A stretch of 64,000 nt of DNA from Triticum aestivum. Lineage: Eukaryota; Streptophyta; Magnoliopsida; Poales; Poaceae. The translations under genes and the position numbers were made by a program. Positions 35,579 through 45,194 of the stretch are shown one piece after another. The notes under the pieces are model-generated. The model was not told where the DNA came from. It made no database searches and saw only the letters and a list, made by a program, of their open reading frames with translations. Position 1 is the first letter of the stretch, and each line of letters begins with the position of its first letter. The DNA lies in assembly GCF_018294505.1 (NCBI RefSeq), contig NC_057808.1, positions 224,740,684 to 224,804,683 of the forward strand, in the 5' to 3' direction.

Positions 35579-36886
35579 GGCAGCTCGGTTCGTCAAGAGC
35601 CGAATTAGTAAATTCGGCCTCCGTCCCAACCCCGATGAGGAAACGGCATCCGTACCGCGCATACATAATTACACACTCAAAACCCCATTGGTACTGACGG
35701 AGGCATAACTCGCTCGCGATCCACAATGCGGCTTGACCGACCCTGGGATTCGCACGCCTTTACTTTTTCTTTTTATTACGGTTTTTTTTCTCTTTTCGAG
35801 GTTTATGCGGACGACCCGCTTGCAGAACACACCAAGGAGACAAGGAGCTGTGGCATACAAAGGAATCCCCAGGTGATCTCTACTAAACGATTGCCATACT
35901 TGTTTTACATAACCGCACGCAGCTCTCCCTTGGTTGCGGCATGTTAAATAGCTTTACTTGCTTATCGCATTATTTGCACAAAGTACACCTTGACGTACTA
36001 ATTACATCACAATGGTGAATAAATGGTGGCATCAGCTTATTACTTAATTTTCCTGTTTCCTCACCTTTGTATATATTACTTATTGCACACGTAGAACATG
36101 GTACGTATTAAAACGCCAGGGGCTTCATTACACCCCGCATTACGGCAATAAAAGTCCGAACACTTTTCCAGTATAGTTCGGCACCCCGAACTTATAGTAT
36201 TATATGCATCGGCTCGAAATCATGTCTTTGGTCAATAGTTGGGTTGCCCGGCTCCTGTGCTTACTACCTTACGTTCCGCTATATCGGTTAGGGTAGTAAA
36301 GGGAGAACTACTGCGATTGTGTCCCGGTTCTTCCGGACGAGCACCTCAGTAGAGAAAGCCGAAAACTGACTGTCATGACGCGGCGAGAGCTGGTCAGCTG
36401 TTCGAGAGGTTCCAAATCGTTAGAGATTTTTTCCGCTTCTTGCGAAGAATCGGTTCCTCCGATTAGGCATGTACAACGCCCCTAGTTCGGCCTTCCGAAT
36501 ACCAGGGGCTTCGCCAACTTTCTTAATTGTCAAACTCCTATAGCTAAGTGAGGGCGGTAAAGGCCGCATAGTCTGATTGCCTTGTTCGTTGCGCTAAACA
36601 CCTCCTTTAAGGACCAGAATGTGGAGTAAAGAGTGTTTAGATTTATCCCGAACACCCCCGTACTATCTACGTGGGGGCAGGAGCCGACGACTAGTCAACC
36701 CTCAGATTTCATAAACGGCCGCACAGGAGGTAAAATGTAAATCGCATGCATTATAATACATAACATCATTGTTCCATATTACAAGACAGGATAATACAAA
36801 TGTTCTCATGGGAATATGACATCCTTCGAACATTGCTCCGCCACAAGGCGAGACCCCTCCAGGACACCATCAAAATAGAGCTCGGG
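35579..36886. other. Non-coding interior of Fatima-like element
   Basis: There is no sustained ORF on either strand. The text is of mixed composition with a T-rich stretch at 35762-35800. It lies between the end of the sense protease region and the 3' end of the antisense gene, so it may hold the termination regions of both. Confidence 0.5.
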
Positions 36887-37491
36887 TCAACGATGCTCCT
36901 TGCCCTCCGGCGGCCCCTCGGTCATTAGCTTCTTGGCATCCAGCTTTGCCCAATGCGTCTTGACGTGGGCAAATGCCATACGCGCACCTTCAATGCAGAC
37001 CGACCGCTTCACGGCTTCGAGCCGCGGATAGGCACTTACAAGCCGCTTAACAAGTCTGAAGTAGCTGCTAGGTATAGGCTCGGCAGGCCACAGCCGAACT
37101 ATCAGGTCCTTCATGGCTAGCTCTGCCGACCTGTGTAGCTCGACCAACTGCTTTAGCTGGTTGCTGAAGGGCACCGGATGTTCGGGTCCAAGATATTGGG
37201 ACCAGAATAGCTTCTCCATAGACATCCCTTGTTCGGCTCTATAATGCTCGGCAACATCTGATATACTGCACAGCAGATCCGTAAACGCCCCTGGAAAACC
37301 CAAATCCGGATAAGTACAAGGAACGTTTCTTCTACATACTTGCTTTGCATGGTGAAAGACATACCCGCCTGAATTTCCTGGAGGGCATCCTGGGCTTCGG
37401 CTCGTGCATCCTGTGCGCTCTGGCGGGCCTTCGCCAGTTCGGACTCTTGCGCCTTACAATCGCGCTCCAAGGACTCAATTCTCTCGATCAC
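36887..37491 (-). pseudogene. Antisense gene of Fatima-like element, 3' coding part
   Basis: Two overlapping minus-strand frames are seen. 37491-37350 encodes a coiled-coil-like stretch (ERIESLERDCKAQESELAKA, then A/E/R-rich). 37303-36887 encodes 138 residues with EHYRAEQGMSMEKLFWSQYL and VKRLVSAYPRLEAVKRS, ending at a stop at 36887. A splice between them is plausible: upstream exon text runs to ATTCAGGC near 37370 and the second frame follows CTTGTACTTATCCGGATTTG. This matches the C-terminal architecture (coiled coil plus conserved tail) of the antisense 'putative gypsy type transposon' proteins. The Angela/WIS solo LTR separates it from the upstream exons. Confidence 0.55.
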
Positions 37492-37799
37492 GCCCTAGAG
37501 CTGTTGCTGCGCCTCGCCAACCCGGGCCTCGTGCTTCTCGCGCGCGGCGCGTTCCTTGGCCGCATTGTCCTCGGCCTCGGCTAACGCCTTCTTGAGGGCT
37601 GCCACCTCGGTCGTGGCCCCTAATAAAGTTTATGACACCTTAGTCCGGACGGACTATTCATTTTTTCTTAAAATGTACCCGCAGGTTACTGCATACCTTG
37701 GCTATCCTCCAACTTGTTCTTCACGAGGCCGAGCTCCTCCTCAGCCCGCACCATTTTCCGCTTCAGTCCGGAGACCTCCGCTGCATGAGCGGTGGCAGC

Positions 37800-39516
37800 T
37801 GTTGGAAATATGCCCTAGAGGCAATAATAAATGGTTATTATTATATTTCTTTGTTCATGGTAATTGTCTATTGTTCATGCTATAATTGTATTGTCCGGAA
37901 ATCGTAATACATGTGTGAATACATAGACCACAACGTGTCCCTAGTAAGCCTCTAGTTAACTAGCTCGTTGATCAACAGATAGTCATGGTTTCCTGACTAT
38001 GGACATTGGATGTCATTGATAACGGGATCACATCATTAGGAGAATGATGTGATGGACAAAGACCCAATCCTAAGCTTAGCATAAAAGATCGTGTAGTTTC
38101 GTTTGCTAGAGCTTTTCCAATGTCAAGTATCTTTTCCTTAGACCATGAGATCGTGCAACTCCCGGATACCGTAAGAGTGCTTTGGGTGTGCCAAACGTCA
38201 CAACGTAACTGGGTGACTATAAAGGTGCACTACGGGTATCTCCGAAAGTGTCTGTTGGGTTGGCACGGATCGAGACTGGGATTTGTCACTCTGTGTGACG
38301 GAGAGGTATCTCTGGGCCCACTCGGTAATGCATCATCATAATGAGCTCTATGTGACTAATGCGTTAGTCACGAGATCATGCATTGCGGTACGAGTAAAGA
38401 GACTTGCCGGTAACGAGATTGAACAAGGTATTGGGATACCGACGATCGAATCTCGGGCAAGTAACATACCGATTGACAAAGGGAATTGCATACGGGATTG
38501 ATTGAATCCTCGACACCGTTGTTCATCTGATGAGATCATCGTGGAACATGTGGGAGCCAACATGGGTATCCAGATCCCTCTGTTGGTTATTGACCGGAGA
38601 GGCGTCTCGGTCATGTCTGCATGTCTCCCGAACCCGTAGGGTCTACACACTTAAGGTTCGGTGACGCTAGGGTTGTAGAGATATGTGTATGCGGAAACCC
38701 GAAAGTTGTTCGGAGTCCCGGATGAGATCCCGGACGTCACGAGAGGTTCCGGAATGGTCCGGAGGTAAAGAATTATATATAGGAAGTCAAGTTTCGGCCA
38801 CCGGGAAAGTTTCGGGGGTTACCGGTATTGTACCGGGACCACCGGAAGGGTCCCGGGGGTCCACCGCGTGGGGCCACCTATCCCGGAGGGCCCCGTGGGC
38901 TGAAGTGGGAAGGGAACCAGCCCCTAGTGGGCTGGGCGCCCCCCCATGGGCCTTTCCCCATGCGCCTAGGGTTGGGAACCCTAGGGTGGGGGGGCTTCCC
39001 ACTTGCCTTGGGGGGCAAGGCACCCCCTTCCCCCCTTTGGCCGCCGCCCCCCTTGAGATCCCATCTCCAGGGCCGGTGCCCCCCAAGGGGCCTATATAAA
39101 GGGGGGGAGGGAGGGCAGTAACAAGACAGCCTTGGGCGCCTCCCTCTCCCCCTGCTACACCTCTCCCTCTCGCAGAAGCTCGGCGAAGCCCTGCCGAGAC
39201 CCGCTACATCCACCACCACGCCGTCGTGCTGCTGGATCTCCATCAACCTCTCCTCCCCCCTTGCTGGATCAAGAAGGAGGAGACGTCGCTGCACCGTACG
39301 TGTGTTGAACATGGAGGTGCCGTCCGTTCGGCACTCGGTCATCGGTGATTTGGATCACGGCGAGTACGACTCCGTCATCCACGTTCATTGGAACGCTTCC
39401 GCTCGCGATCTACAAGGGTATGTAGATGCACTCCTTTCCCCTCGTTGCTAGTATACTCCATAGATGCATCTTGGTGAGCGTAGGAAAATTTTAAAATTAT
39501 GCTACGATTCCCAACA
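37800..39516 (+). mobile_element. Solo LTR, Angela/WIS/BARE1 type (copia), target duplication GCAGC
   Basis: It is 1717 bp, from TGTTGGAAATATGCCCTAGA to CTACGATTCCCAACA, flanked by GCAGC at 37795-37799 and 39517-39521. I recognise it as the long LTR of the Angela/WIS/BARE1 copia group. TATA box CCTATATAAAG is at 39091-39101, followed by a CT-rich leader. Only one LTR is present with an intact duplication, the signature of intra-element recombination. Open frames inside (38683-39342) are GC-rich LTR shadows. Confidence 0.95.
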
Positions 39517-39634
39517 GCAGCCTGCAGCGATACCTGCTTATTCACATAGACAACTTATGTTAGACTCCTGCGATATTTCTTCTTGATCCTCTATTCGGCT
39601 TTTTCTTCCCGAACACCAAACAGAGCATCATGGG

Positions 39635-40083
39635 CTACTGTCTATACTGTGATATTCTTCCTACAAACACATTACTTACCTCAAAGCCCGATAGAAGGCT
39701 AGTGCAGGCTTCGGTCAGTCCGCTTTTGACGAACTGAACCTTCTCTATTACCGTGCCCATAAGGGCGTGGTGTTCATCCACAATAGAGGCGCCTCGTAGC
39801 GCCTCCAGCAGATTATCCAGTGCCTCTGGTTGGACAGAGGTCACCGGCGGAACAGGCACATTCCCTCCTTTTGGGGAATGCCGTTCGCTGGACTCCGGAG
39901 CCGCGTAGATCTCCGGAATGGTATCCGGCTCAGGTCCGAAGGGAACTCGGCCCCCGGCACCAGTCCCCATAGGGGCTTTTTCCCCCATGTGTCCGGCGAC
40001 TGAGGAATCGTCCTGGGGCGCCACCCCGATGATCTCCGGAAGCTCCCCCCAGTTGGGGAAGGTCTATTGCGACACCACCTCAT
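39635..40083 (-). pseudogene. Antisense gene of Fatima-like element, middle exon region
   Basis: A minus-strand frame (40024-39635, 129 residues) encodes a G/P-rich segment and then LDNLLEALRGASIVDEHHAL and TVIEKVQFVKSGLTEACTSL. The likely exon end is near 39680, where sense text GGTAAGTAATG provides a donor. Upstream TTGCAGTCCGG near 40195 could be an acceptor. It lies between exons at ~40298-40577 and the downstream piece beyond the solo LTR. Confidence 0.5.
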
Positions 40084-40297
40084 CGTTACCCTTGGGAGAG
40101 ACGAAATGAGCAGGTGGCAGAAACATGCTAGCCATATCCTTTGAGTCTAGTGATCCCTCTGTCGAGGATCGTGGTGAGCCATCTCATGCCGGACTGCAAT
40201 AACAAGGTTTAAGGTATATCAATATTACAAACCGGGCAGGCCATACGTTTTCAGATTCTGGTACTTATGAGGCGGCCCGAGGCTTGGTCCAGCGAGG

Positions 40298-40720
40298 TCA
40301 CTCCGGACTGCTATCAACATCCCACACGGAGTTATCCGCGAGGGAGCCTCTAACCCTCTTAGGCGCTTTCGCCTCCAGATTTGTGGGGGCCGCTCTCTTC
40401 TTCCTCCCCACTTCAGGTGGGGAGTCGTTTTCTTCTTCCTCTTCGTCGTCGTCATCAGCGGACGAAGAGGAAGACTCGTCTTCGTACATCACGTCCGGAG
40501 CGCCTTTTTGGCGAGGGCCCTTCTTGGCCCCTTTGGCCGCTTTCTTGGCCGTCTTCTCTGGCACCTCATAAGGTGCTGGAAAAAGCATTTTCGTCAGTAA
40601 TGGGAATTCTTGGTCTTCGGGCAGCGGAGCCGGAAAGTTAATCCCCTCAGCTACCTTGATCCAGGCATGAAAACATGGGTAGGAAAGTTTAGGCTTTTTC
40701 TCAAAATATGCTAGTAACAT
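40298..40720 (-). pseudogene. Antisense gene of Fatima-like element, acidic exon region
   Basis: The minus frame encodes a lysine-rich stretch (KTAKKAAKGAKKGPRQKG), an acidic run (SSSSSADDDDEEEEEND) and a basic stretch (RKKRAAPTNLEAKAPKRVRG), then stops at 40298. A good acceptor, ATGCTTTTTCCAG, precedes it near 40580, so the exon may be ~40577-40298 rather than the full open frame. Basic/acidic linkers of this kind occur between the conserved domain and the coiled coil of the antisense proteins. Confidence 0.55.
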
Positions 40721-40733
40721 TAAAAGAACTTAC

Positions 40734-41603
40734 CGGGTTAGCCTGGCGTTTTAAGCTAAGCCCGCGATCTTCGGTCGTGGGCTGTGGCGTCTCGCCGGCC
40801 TTGAAGAGCACTTTCCAGATTTCTTCATGCGTCGTGCCGAAGAGCTCTAGTAGCGTCTGGTGCTTGGCCGAATCATACTCCCACATATAGCAAGTCCGGC
40901 GTTGGCACGGGAGGATCCGACGAATGAGCATGACCTGGACCACGTTGACAAGCTTGATGTTCATGTCTATCATATTCTGGACGCATGTCTGGAGCCCAGT
41001 CAGCTCGTCCGAGGGACCCCAGGTTAGGCCCCTCTCTTGCCAGGAGGTGAGCCGCATCGGGATTCCGGATCGGAATTCAGGGGCCGCTGCCCAGTTGGCG
41101 TCGCACGGCTCAGTGATGTAGAACCACCCCGATTGCCACCCCTTCACCGTCTCCATGAATGTGCCTTCGGGCCAGGTAATGTTGGGCATCTTGCCCACCA
41201 TGGCGCCTCCGCACTCTGCCTGTTGGCCGCTCACCACCTTCGGCTTCACATTGAAGGTCTTCAGCCACAGGCCGAAATGAGGCAGGATGCGGAGAAAGGC
41301 CTCGCACACGACAATGAATGCCGTGATGTTGAGAATCAAGTTAGGAGCTAGGTCATGGAAGTCTAACCCGTAGTAAAACATCAGTCCACGGACGAAGGGG
41401 TGAAGAGGGAAGCCCAGCCCGCGGACGAAATGTGTAAGAAACACAACCCTCTCGTGGGGCTCTGGAGTAGGGGAGATCTGTCCCTTGGCCGGCAGTCTAT
41501 GAGCGATCTCCTTGGCCAGATATCCGGCCTCCCGGAGCTCCTTGATATCCCTCCTCATGACGCAGGAGGCCATCCACTTGCCTCCAGCTCCGGATCCGGA
41601 CAT
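40734..41603 (-). CDS. Antisense gene of Fatima-like element, exon 1 (gypsy-type transposon domain)
   Basis: The ATG at 41603-41601 opens MSGSGAGGKWMASCVMRRDI and the frame runs ~290 codons to a GTAAGT donor at 40733. The open frame itself extends further in both directions (41879-40701). The sequence has FVRGLGFPLHPFVRGLMFYY, LHDLAPN-type text and GWFYITEPCDANWAAAPEFR. This is the conserved domain of antisense proteins in gypsy elements catalogued as 'putative gypsy type transposon' (Transposase_28, PF04195), of unknown function. A TATA-like TTTATAAG lies ~115-125 bases upstream on the same strand. Introns plus promoter suggest a gene with its own expression, opposite to gag. No stop or frameshift interrupts this exon. 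Confidence 0.7.
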
Positions 41604-41717
41604 CTTGGGAGTGCTTTCTCGGACAAGGGAAAAGCTAAAGGCTTGGGCACTGGAGCTCTGGGACGGAAGGCCTAAGGAGGAACCGAGGTGTGCGTGGAGA
41701 AAGGGAATTCTTATCCC

Positions 41718-41726
41718 CTTATAAAG
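41718..41726 (-). promoter_or_regulatory. TATA-like box for antisense gene
   Basis: The minus strand reads CCTTTATAAGG, about 115 bases upstream of the ATG at 41603. A C-rich leader (CACGCACACCTCGGTTCC) lies between. Inferred from position and motif only. Confidence 0.45.
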
Positions 41727-42155
41727 GCCACAAATATCAAGCGTCTCCCCAGTCGCCTTAAACTCGCCTATTCCCAAGGGCCGTGAAAACGGCACGGTTG
41801 GGTCACCCACGCCCGTATTGATGAGAATCCCGTAATAAGGGGACACGATCTCTGCTTCGACAAGACGTGCCAATGGCAACCGCGTCTCGAAACGTGGAGC
41901 GGCAGACGAAAAATGGTTCGAAATTATGACCGGACAGACGTGATGTCATGTTGTAAAAAGCTGTCAGCAGATTAGACTCATGTAAAAATATATTCTCTCT
42001 GCGGTTGTGTATGGTGTGTGTGTGTGACAGGTCCGGATACTATCATCGCATCCGAAGACTATCTTAAAGTTCGGATAGAAGGGAACCCGCCTTGCAATGT
42101 CGAAGACAATCTATGCGCCGGACTCCTCGTCATTGAAGCCAGGTTCAGGGGCGGC

Positions 42156-42631
42156 TGAGGGAGTCCTGGACTAAGGGGTCCTCAAGCGTCCGGCCCATTA
42201 TCCATGGGCCGGACTGATGGACTATGAAGACATGAAGGCCGAAGACTGTACATGTGTCCGGATTGGACTCTTCTTGGCGTGGAAGGCAAGCTTGGCGACC
42301 GACTATGAAGATTCCTTCTTATGTAACCGACTCTATGTAAACCCTAGATCCTCCCGGTGTCTATATAAACCGGAGAAATTAGTCCGGAAAGGAGATATTG
42401 ATGTCCTCATATAGGGTAGACTTCTAGGGTTTAGCCATGATGATCTCGTGGTAGATCAACTCTTGTAACACTCATATTCATCAAGATCAATCAAGTAGGA
42501 AGTAGGGTATTACCTCCATAGAGAGGGCCCGAACCTGGGTAAACATCGTGTCCCCTGTCTCCTGTTACCATCGATCCTAGACGCACAGTTCGGGACCCCC
42601 TACCCGAGATCCGCCGGTTTTGACACCGACA
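42156..42631 (+). repeat. 3' LTR of Fatima-like element (476 bp)
   Basis: It starts TGAGGGAGTCCTGGACTAAG and ends GACACCGACA. TATA box CTATATAAAC is at 42361-42370. Upstream AGGTTCAGGGGCGGC is the purine-rich stretch expected before a 3' LTR. A short TG repeat lies near 42010. Confidence 0.9.
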
Positions 42632-44193
42632 GCAGGCCCCGCTGGTCAGGTCAGAGGGAGAGGGGGAGAGAGACAGAGCACGGCGATGCTCCGCCGGAGC
42701 GCATGCCGGCGAGGAGGGCTCCTTGGCCCGATCCAAAGGGATAGGATTGGAGAGGAGGTAGAGACGCACCTGCCCGTACCCGTAGCATAGCTAGAGGTGG
42801 CCGGACGGGGTCGGAACTGAGCTCTCCAGCGGTGGCGGCGGGCGGGGCTCGTCGGAGTTGGCGACTCCGGCGAGGCAAGACCGGTTCAGCAGCTCCAACG
42901 GCACCAACTCGCACCAGTGAACCACCACGAACACGCCTGAGGAGTCGATGAAGCCCGAGCGGCTCTGGAGTGGGAGGGGGCCTAGGACGGGGATCCCCAG
43001 CGAGCTCGGGACGACGACGGCGGCCAGAGGCCTGCCCGGGCTGCGGCTTCCTACGGGGTCGTGGAGATGTGCTGAGTGTGTGAGTGAAGAGAAATGAGCT
43101 CGGGAGGGGGCTATATATAGGCGAGGCTGAGGCGGGGATTGAGAGCTCGCCGGAGCTCTCTAGAACGTCGCCCAGCAACGAATGGCGTTAGTGAGAGAGG
43201 GGAAAGACGTCGGGGATCACGCGGAGGCGGTAGACGAGCTGCGACGAGCACAGGAGCGCGGTACATGACGAGCACAGGGGCACGGGCACACTGTTGCCTT
43301 GGCCGCGCCGTGCCCGTGCTCGCTGCGGCAAGCTCCGGCGTCGGCGAGCGCCAGGAGGGAGTTAAGGGCATCGAGACGGTGATTGTGGCGCGGTTTGGCA
43401 AGGTGCGGCAGCCGGGGAAGTGAGCACGCGATGAATAGAGCGCTCAGCAGCATCTAGGGCGCGTCGACAAGCATGTTGGCACCGTGCACACGCGTGGTCA
43501 CCGTGTGAACTCTGGCATAGAGCTACGGCTTGCCATAAATTCATGTCTGGGAGTTATTCCTTAGTGGTTTTGGTTGTTTTGCATAGTTGGCTTGGTCACA
43601 GGTGCACCGTGGGAGTGGCTCTCTTGCTGGCAAGTTTCTGGACAAAAACTTGTGAGCTTGAATGTGGTCAAACCAGAGAGGGTTTAGGGCTGATTTTTGG
43701 TGGTTAGCAGTTTCTTAGGAGGGTGATGATGCTCAAGAAAAATCAGCCTCATTGGATCAAGGAAAATGGTACTTGCTGTAGAAAGTGATCATTCTGTCCA
43801 GAACAGAAATGACTTTCTGCAGCATAAATATTACAAAAAGTTATGCAATATTTTTCCTCAGGAAGGTGCCCTAGGGTTCAAATAATATTTGCGAATTTTC
43901 TCAGATTTTTGTGGGCAAAGAAAATGAGGGTTGCTTTGGAGCATACTTCTCTGAAGTGCTTTTCAGGGAAGAAAATGAATATTTTCTTTTATGAAAATTA
44001 TTCCTTGTGCTTTGGTGAGAGTATTTCAGAGAAGGAAATGTGAGTTGGAGGTGGAGGGGTCACTTGGGTGAAAATCAAGGGTAGGCCCAAGTGTTCAAGT
44101 GCATTTGAATTGATTCAAAACCCCAAATCCAAAACAAATGCAAATGGAAGTCTGGAAAAAGAGAGAATGCAAAAACCAGTCTGTCACAATTGT

Positions 44194-45070
44194 CTTTCCA
44201 ATCATAATCATCGCAACAAGCAATAGGCATAGAAAAATCATCATCAATATCATCATCCTCCATCAACATATTTGATTCACTTTTATGAGGCACGATGGTG
44301 ATTGGAGCAACATTATTTGGGAGAGATACCTTTTTACCTCTATTCTTTCTTCTTTTCTTCTTCTTCACCACACCATGTGTGGGTTTAATTAATTTTTTCA
44401 AGCTTCTTGTTGAAGAGATTAATTGGATAGGAAGCTCCTCCTCGTTACCTGATTCATCATAATAAACAATAGGAGGGTTTTGGGAAACATTTTCCCTTTC
44501 ATTAGTACTCTCTTCATATTCCATTTGTTTTCTTGTCTTTAGGTAGTTAGCAATATAAGGATTCTCAATGCAATTTACCGTGCAAAACATATAAATTTCC
44601 TCTAGATCAAAATCAAGAAATCTCTCGACATTAAATTTTGGAATACCCTTAGTTATACGTTTCATTTCTTCATACCCCAAAAGAAGACTAAGCTCTTTAT
44701 GATGCTCAAGGTAATCAAGTTATCACAATTTTTGGACACGATTTGATCAAGAAAGAATTTGCATTGGAGATTTAAATTTCATTGCAAAGTTAACAAGGAT
44801 GGAGGAAAAAATAAATCTTTCAGCACAATCATCTAGCCTCTCTTGCAACCTTTTTGTTTCTAAATATTTATGCTTCTTACAAAATCTATCTGCCCTTTTT
44901 GGTGTGCAAAGGCACTCCCAATTCACTCCACAAAAAGTGACATGCTCAAAGAAACATTTTCCTCTCGCCCATAAAAAATCCACAAAAAGTTTCACGGTGT
45001 TTGGACTCCATTTAATATTGATTTTCTGCGATGTAAAAAACAAGCAAAAACAGCAACTGGCACTGGGCAC
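44194..45070 (-). pseudogene. Uncharacterised acidic retrotransposon ORF, N-terminal part
   Basis: The main frame is 44680 down to 44189. It contains PKFNVERFLDFDLEEIYMFC, ENPYIANYLKTRKQMEYEES, a basic patch (KKKKRRKNRGKK) and EDDDIDDDFSM, and continues in frame into 13371 once the chromovirus is removed. An upstream frame (about 44950-44747) has FEHVTFCGVNWECLCTPKRA, FCKKHKYLETKRLQERLDDC and FKSPMQILS and is probably the preceding part of the same or a second ORF. Stops separate the two. No known domain is recognised. The upstream end runs into the truncated LTR at ~44966. Confidence 0.6.
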
Positions 45071-45194
45071 TGGGTCAATAGGTTAGTCCCAAAAAATGAT
45101 ATAAAGTTTCTATAAAATGATTGTAAAACATCCAAGAATGATAATATATTGGCATGAATACTTCATAAATTATAGATACGTTGGAGACATATCA
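44966..45194 (-). repeat. Truncated right LTR of level-1 element (~229 bp)
   Basis: CCCATAAAAAATCCACAAAA onward follows the left LTR from about 9276 to 9503 with few differences and ends GATACGTTGGAGACATATCA. The other ~1.35 kb of the LTR, and any primer binding site, are missing. The break lies at a short shared CGCCCAT/GGCCCAT stretch. Confidence 0.85.

Larger units (their letters stand above)
31776..42631 (+). mobile_element. Level-3 Fatima-like gypsy element, target duplication GCGGG/GCAGG
   Basis: Two short LTRs (31776-32255 and 42156-42631) enclose a sense gag-protease remnant and a long antisense gene. Flanks are GCGGG (31771-31775) and GCAGG (42632-42636), a 5-bp duplication with one change; the empty site in the other chromovirus LTR is TCGGG. 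Without the solo LTR inside it is about 9.1 kb. No reverse transcriptase or integrase was found. The family name is from memory of the LTR start TGAGGGAGTCCTGGA. Confidence 0.88.
13372..44188 (-). mobile_element. Tekay-like chromovirus (Ty3/gypsy), target duplication ATTGT
   Basis: On the sense strand the LTRs start TGTGACAG and end GGTGCCACA. Identical ATTGT copies flank it at 13367-13371 and 44189-44193. Order on the sense strand: 5' LTR (44188 to 22662, interrupted), initiator-tRNA primer site, accessory ORF, gag, protease, RT, RNase H, integrase, chromodomain, 3' LTR (16935 to 13372). Without the two nested insertions it is about 12.9 kb. It is the only element here with recognisable pol, but pol is broken. 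Confidence 0.92.
22662..44188 (-). repeat. Right LTR of chromovirus (sense-5' LTR), split in three by insertions
   Basis: LTR text occupies 22662-23281, 30363-31775 and 42637-44188, about 3585 bp in total against 3564 for the left copy. The pieces follow the left LTR in order. Differences include a shorter TA repeat and ~17 extra bases near 31355-31375, and scattered substitutions. TATA box CTATATATAG is at 43111-43120. Confidence 0.9.
7924..45194 (-). mobile_element. Level-1 non-autonomous LTR retrotransposon, disrupted by nested elements
   Basis: This is a reverse-strand element. Its sense-3' LTR is 7924-9503. The remnant of its sense-5' LTR is ~44966-45194 and matches ~9270-9503. Internal DNA is 9504-13371 plus 44194-44965; the rest is inserted DNA. 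It encodes an uncharacterised acidic ORF rather than pol. The sense-5' part of the right LTR and the primer site are deleted, with the junction near CGCCCATAAAAA. Flanks are CTCCT (left) and CGCCC (right), so there is no target-site duplication. It sits inside the F-box exon. Confidence 0.75.

Noticed and set aside
38683..39342. GC-rich open frames on both strands
   Set aside because: Inside the Angela/WIS solo LTR leader; proline/glycine-rich shadows with no known product.
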